64,000 nt of DNA, from assembly GCA_963662175.1 (NCBI GenBank), contig OY759221.1, forward strand, positions 33,912,045 to 33,976,044, read 5' to 3'. The position numbers and the translations under genes were made by a program. The notes under the pieces are model-generated. The model worked only from the letters and a program-made list of their open reading frames with translations, made no database searches and was not told where the DNA came from. This document shows, one piece after another, positions 63,685 through 64,000 of this stretch (positions are counted from its first letter, which is position 1; each line of letters starts with the position of its first letter). Origin of the DNA: Aradus depressus. Its lineage: Eukaryota; Arthropoda; Insecta; Hemiptera; Aradidae.

Positions 63685-63907
63685 TTGTGTGATATGACTT
63701 GTTTTTCTCTTTACAATTATATACAATTCATGGCCTGCGTAATGGTAAAGTTTTGGCCCTCGTATATGTTTTAGCTCCTAACAAATTATCTTGTTTGTAC
63801 ACAAAGGTCCTTAAGAAATTAGAAGAGTTGGAGCCTGATCTGAAGCCAAAGACTTTGATCGTTGGCTTTGAACAAGCTTTTATTCCTGCATTCAAAGTGT
63901 GTTTTTA
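63685..63907 (+). pseudogene. MULE-type transposase fragment
   Basis: An open segment FSLQLYTIHGLRNGKVLALV, YVLAPNKLSCLYTKVLKKLE, then TLIVGFEQAFIPAFKVCF and a stop. The QLYTIHG...G-V-PLVYxLLPNKxxxxYxxxL...DFExAxxxAF arrangement is the central part of the MULE transposase domain as found in arthropod FLYWCH/MULE-derived genes. The second catalytic D (usually in DFE) is G here (VGFE), and the frame ends early. The window ends before any continuation. A dead transposon fragment is most likely; an exon of a domesticated gene is possible. Confidence 0.65.
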
Positions 63908-64000
63908 GAACCTGGACTCTGTTTCACTAAAAGGACCGACGGCAGGGTCAACATTTTATTTCTTCTGATACATCAACTGGATTTACTCGGTAAATTGCAA

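Overview
The window looks like an arthropod, most likely insect, nuclear genome. Evidence: spliced genes with GT-AG introns, a ZAD-type zinc-finger protein (a family found mainly in insects), 5S rRNA and U1 snRNA genes, and a dense layer of eukaryotic transposons (SINEs, Jockey/R1/RTE-like LINE remnants, Helitrons, mariner, hAT, MULE, foldback elements). The sequence is AT-rich and mostly repeats. There is no bacterial-style gene organisation. The order within insects cannot be fixed from the sequence.

Host genes. (1) About 15.35-15.76 kb, minus strand: the first three short coding exons of a gene whose N-terminus resembles the APC coiled coil; the rest is not visible. (2) About 21.4-35.7 kb, minus strand: a ZAD/AT-hook/C2H2 zinc-finger gene. 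Five exons (34965 to 30388) chain with matching phases, and a terminal exon at 21590-21396 carries two C2H2 fingers and the stop. A first exon encoding M-S-E at 35686 is possible. (3) About 42.9-47.6 kb, plus strand: a linked array 5S - U1 - 5S - U1 with truncated 5S relics. Weaker candidates are a GC-rich promoter-like island with a short coding exon near 49.5-49.99 kb and a short exon-like ORF at 35685-35807.

Repeats. A roughly 345-bp tRNA-headed SINE (called SINE-2 here) occurs more than 20 times on both strands. Its young copies end in CCTAA units, the insect telomere motif, and several have clear target-site duplications. A second tRNA-headed SINE (SINE-1) occurs twice. An unnamed family of about 0.7 kb ends in a perfect TATAC/GTATA hairpin (called HP repeat here) and recurs at more than 12 places. 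Four Helitrons end in a hairpin plus CTAG. Five foldback elements and several single copies share the motif CTGANGA-W-stem-GAAA-palindrome, which closely resembles a hammerhead ribozyme core. There is also a deleted DNA transposon with exactly matching 542-bp terminal inverted repeats, a hAT-like element with an 8-bp duplication, a deleted mariner, a MULE fragment, and tandem arrays of 32, 41, 58, 97, 121, about 141 and 175 bp.

Layout: 0-15 kb repeats; 15.3-15.8 APC-like exons; 16-21 kb sparse sequence with LINE remnants; 21.4-35.7 zinc-finger gene with repeat-filled introns; 36-42.8 kb SINEs, paired Helitrons and a 121-bp array; 42.9-47.6 5S/U1 array; 48-64 kb transposons and satellites.
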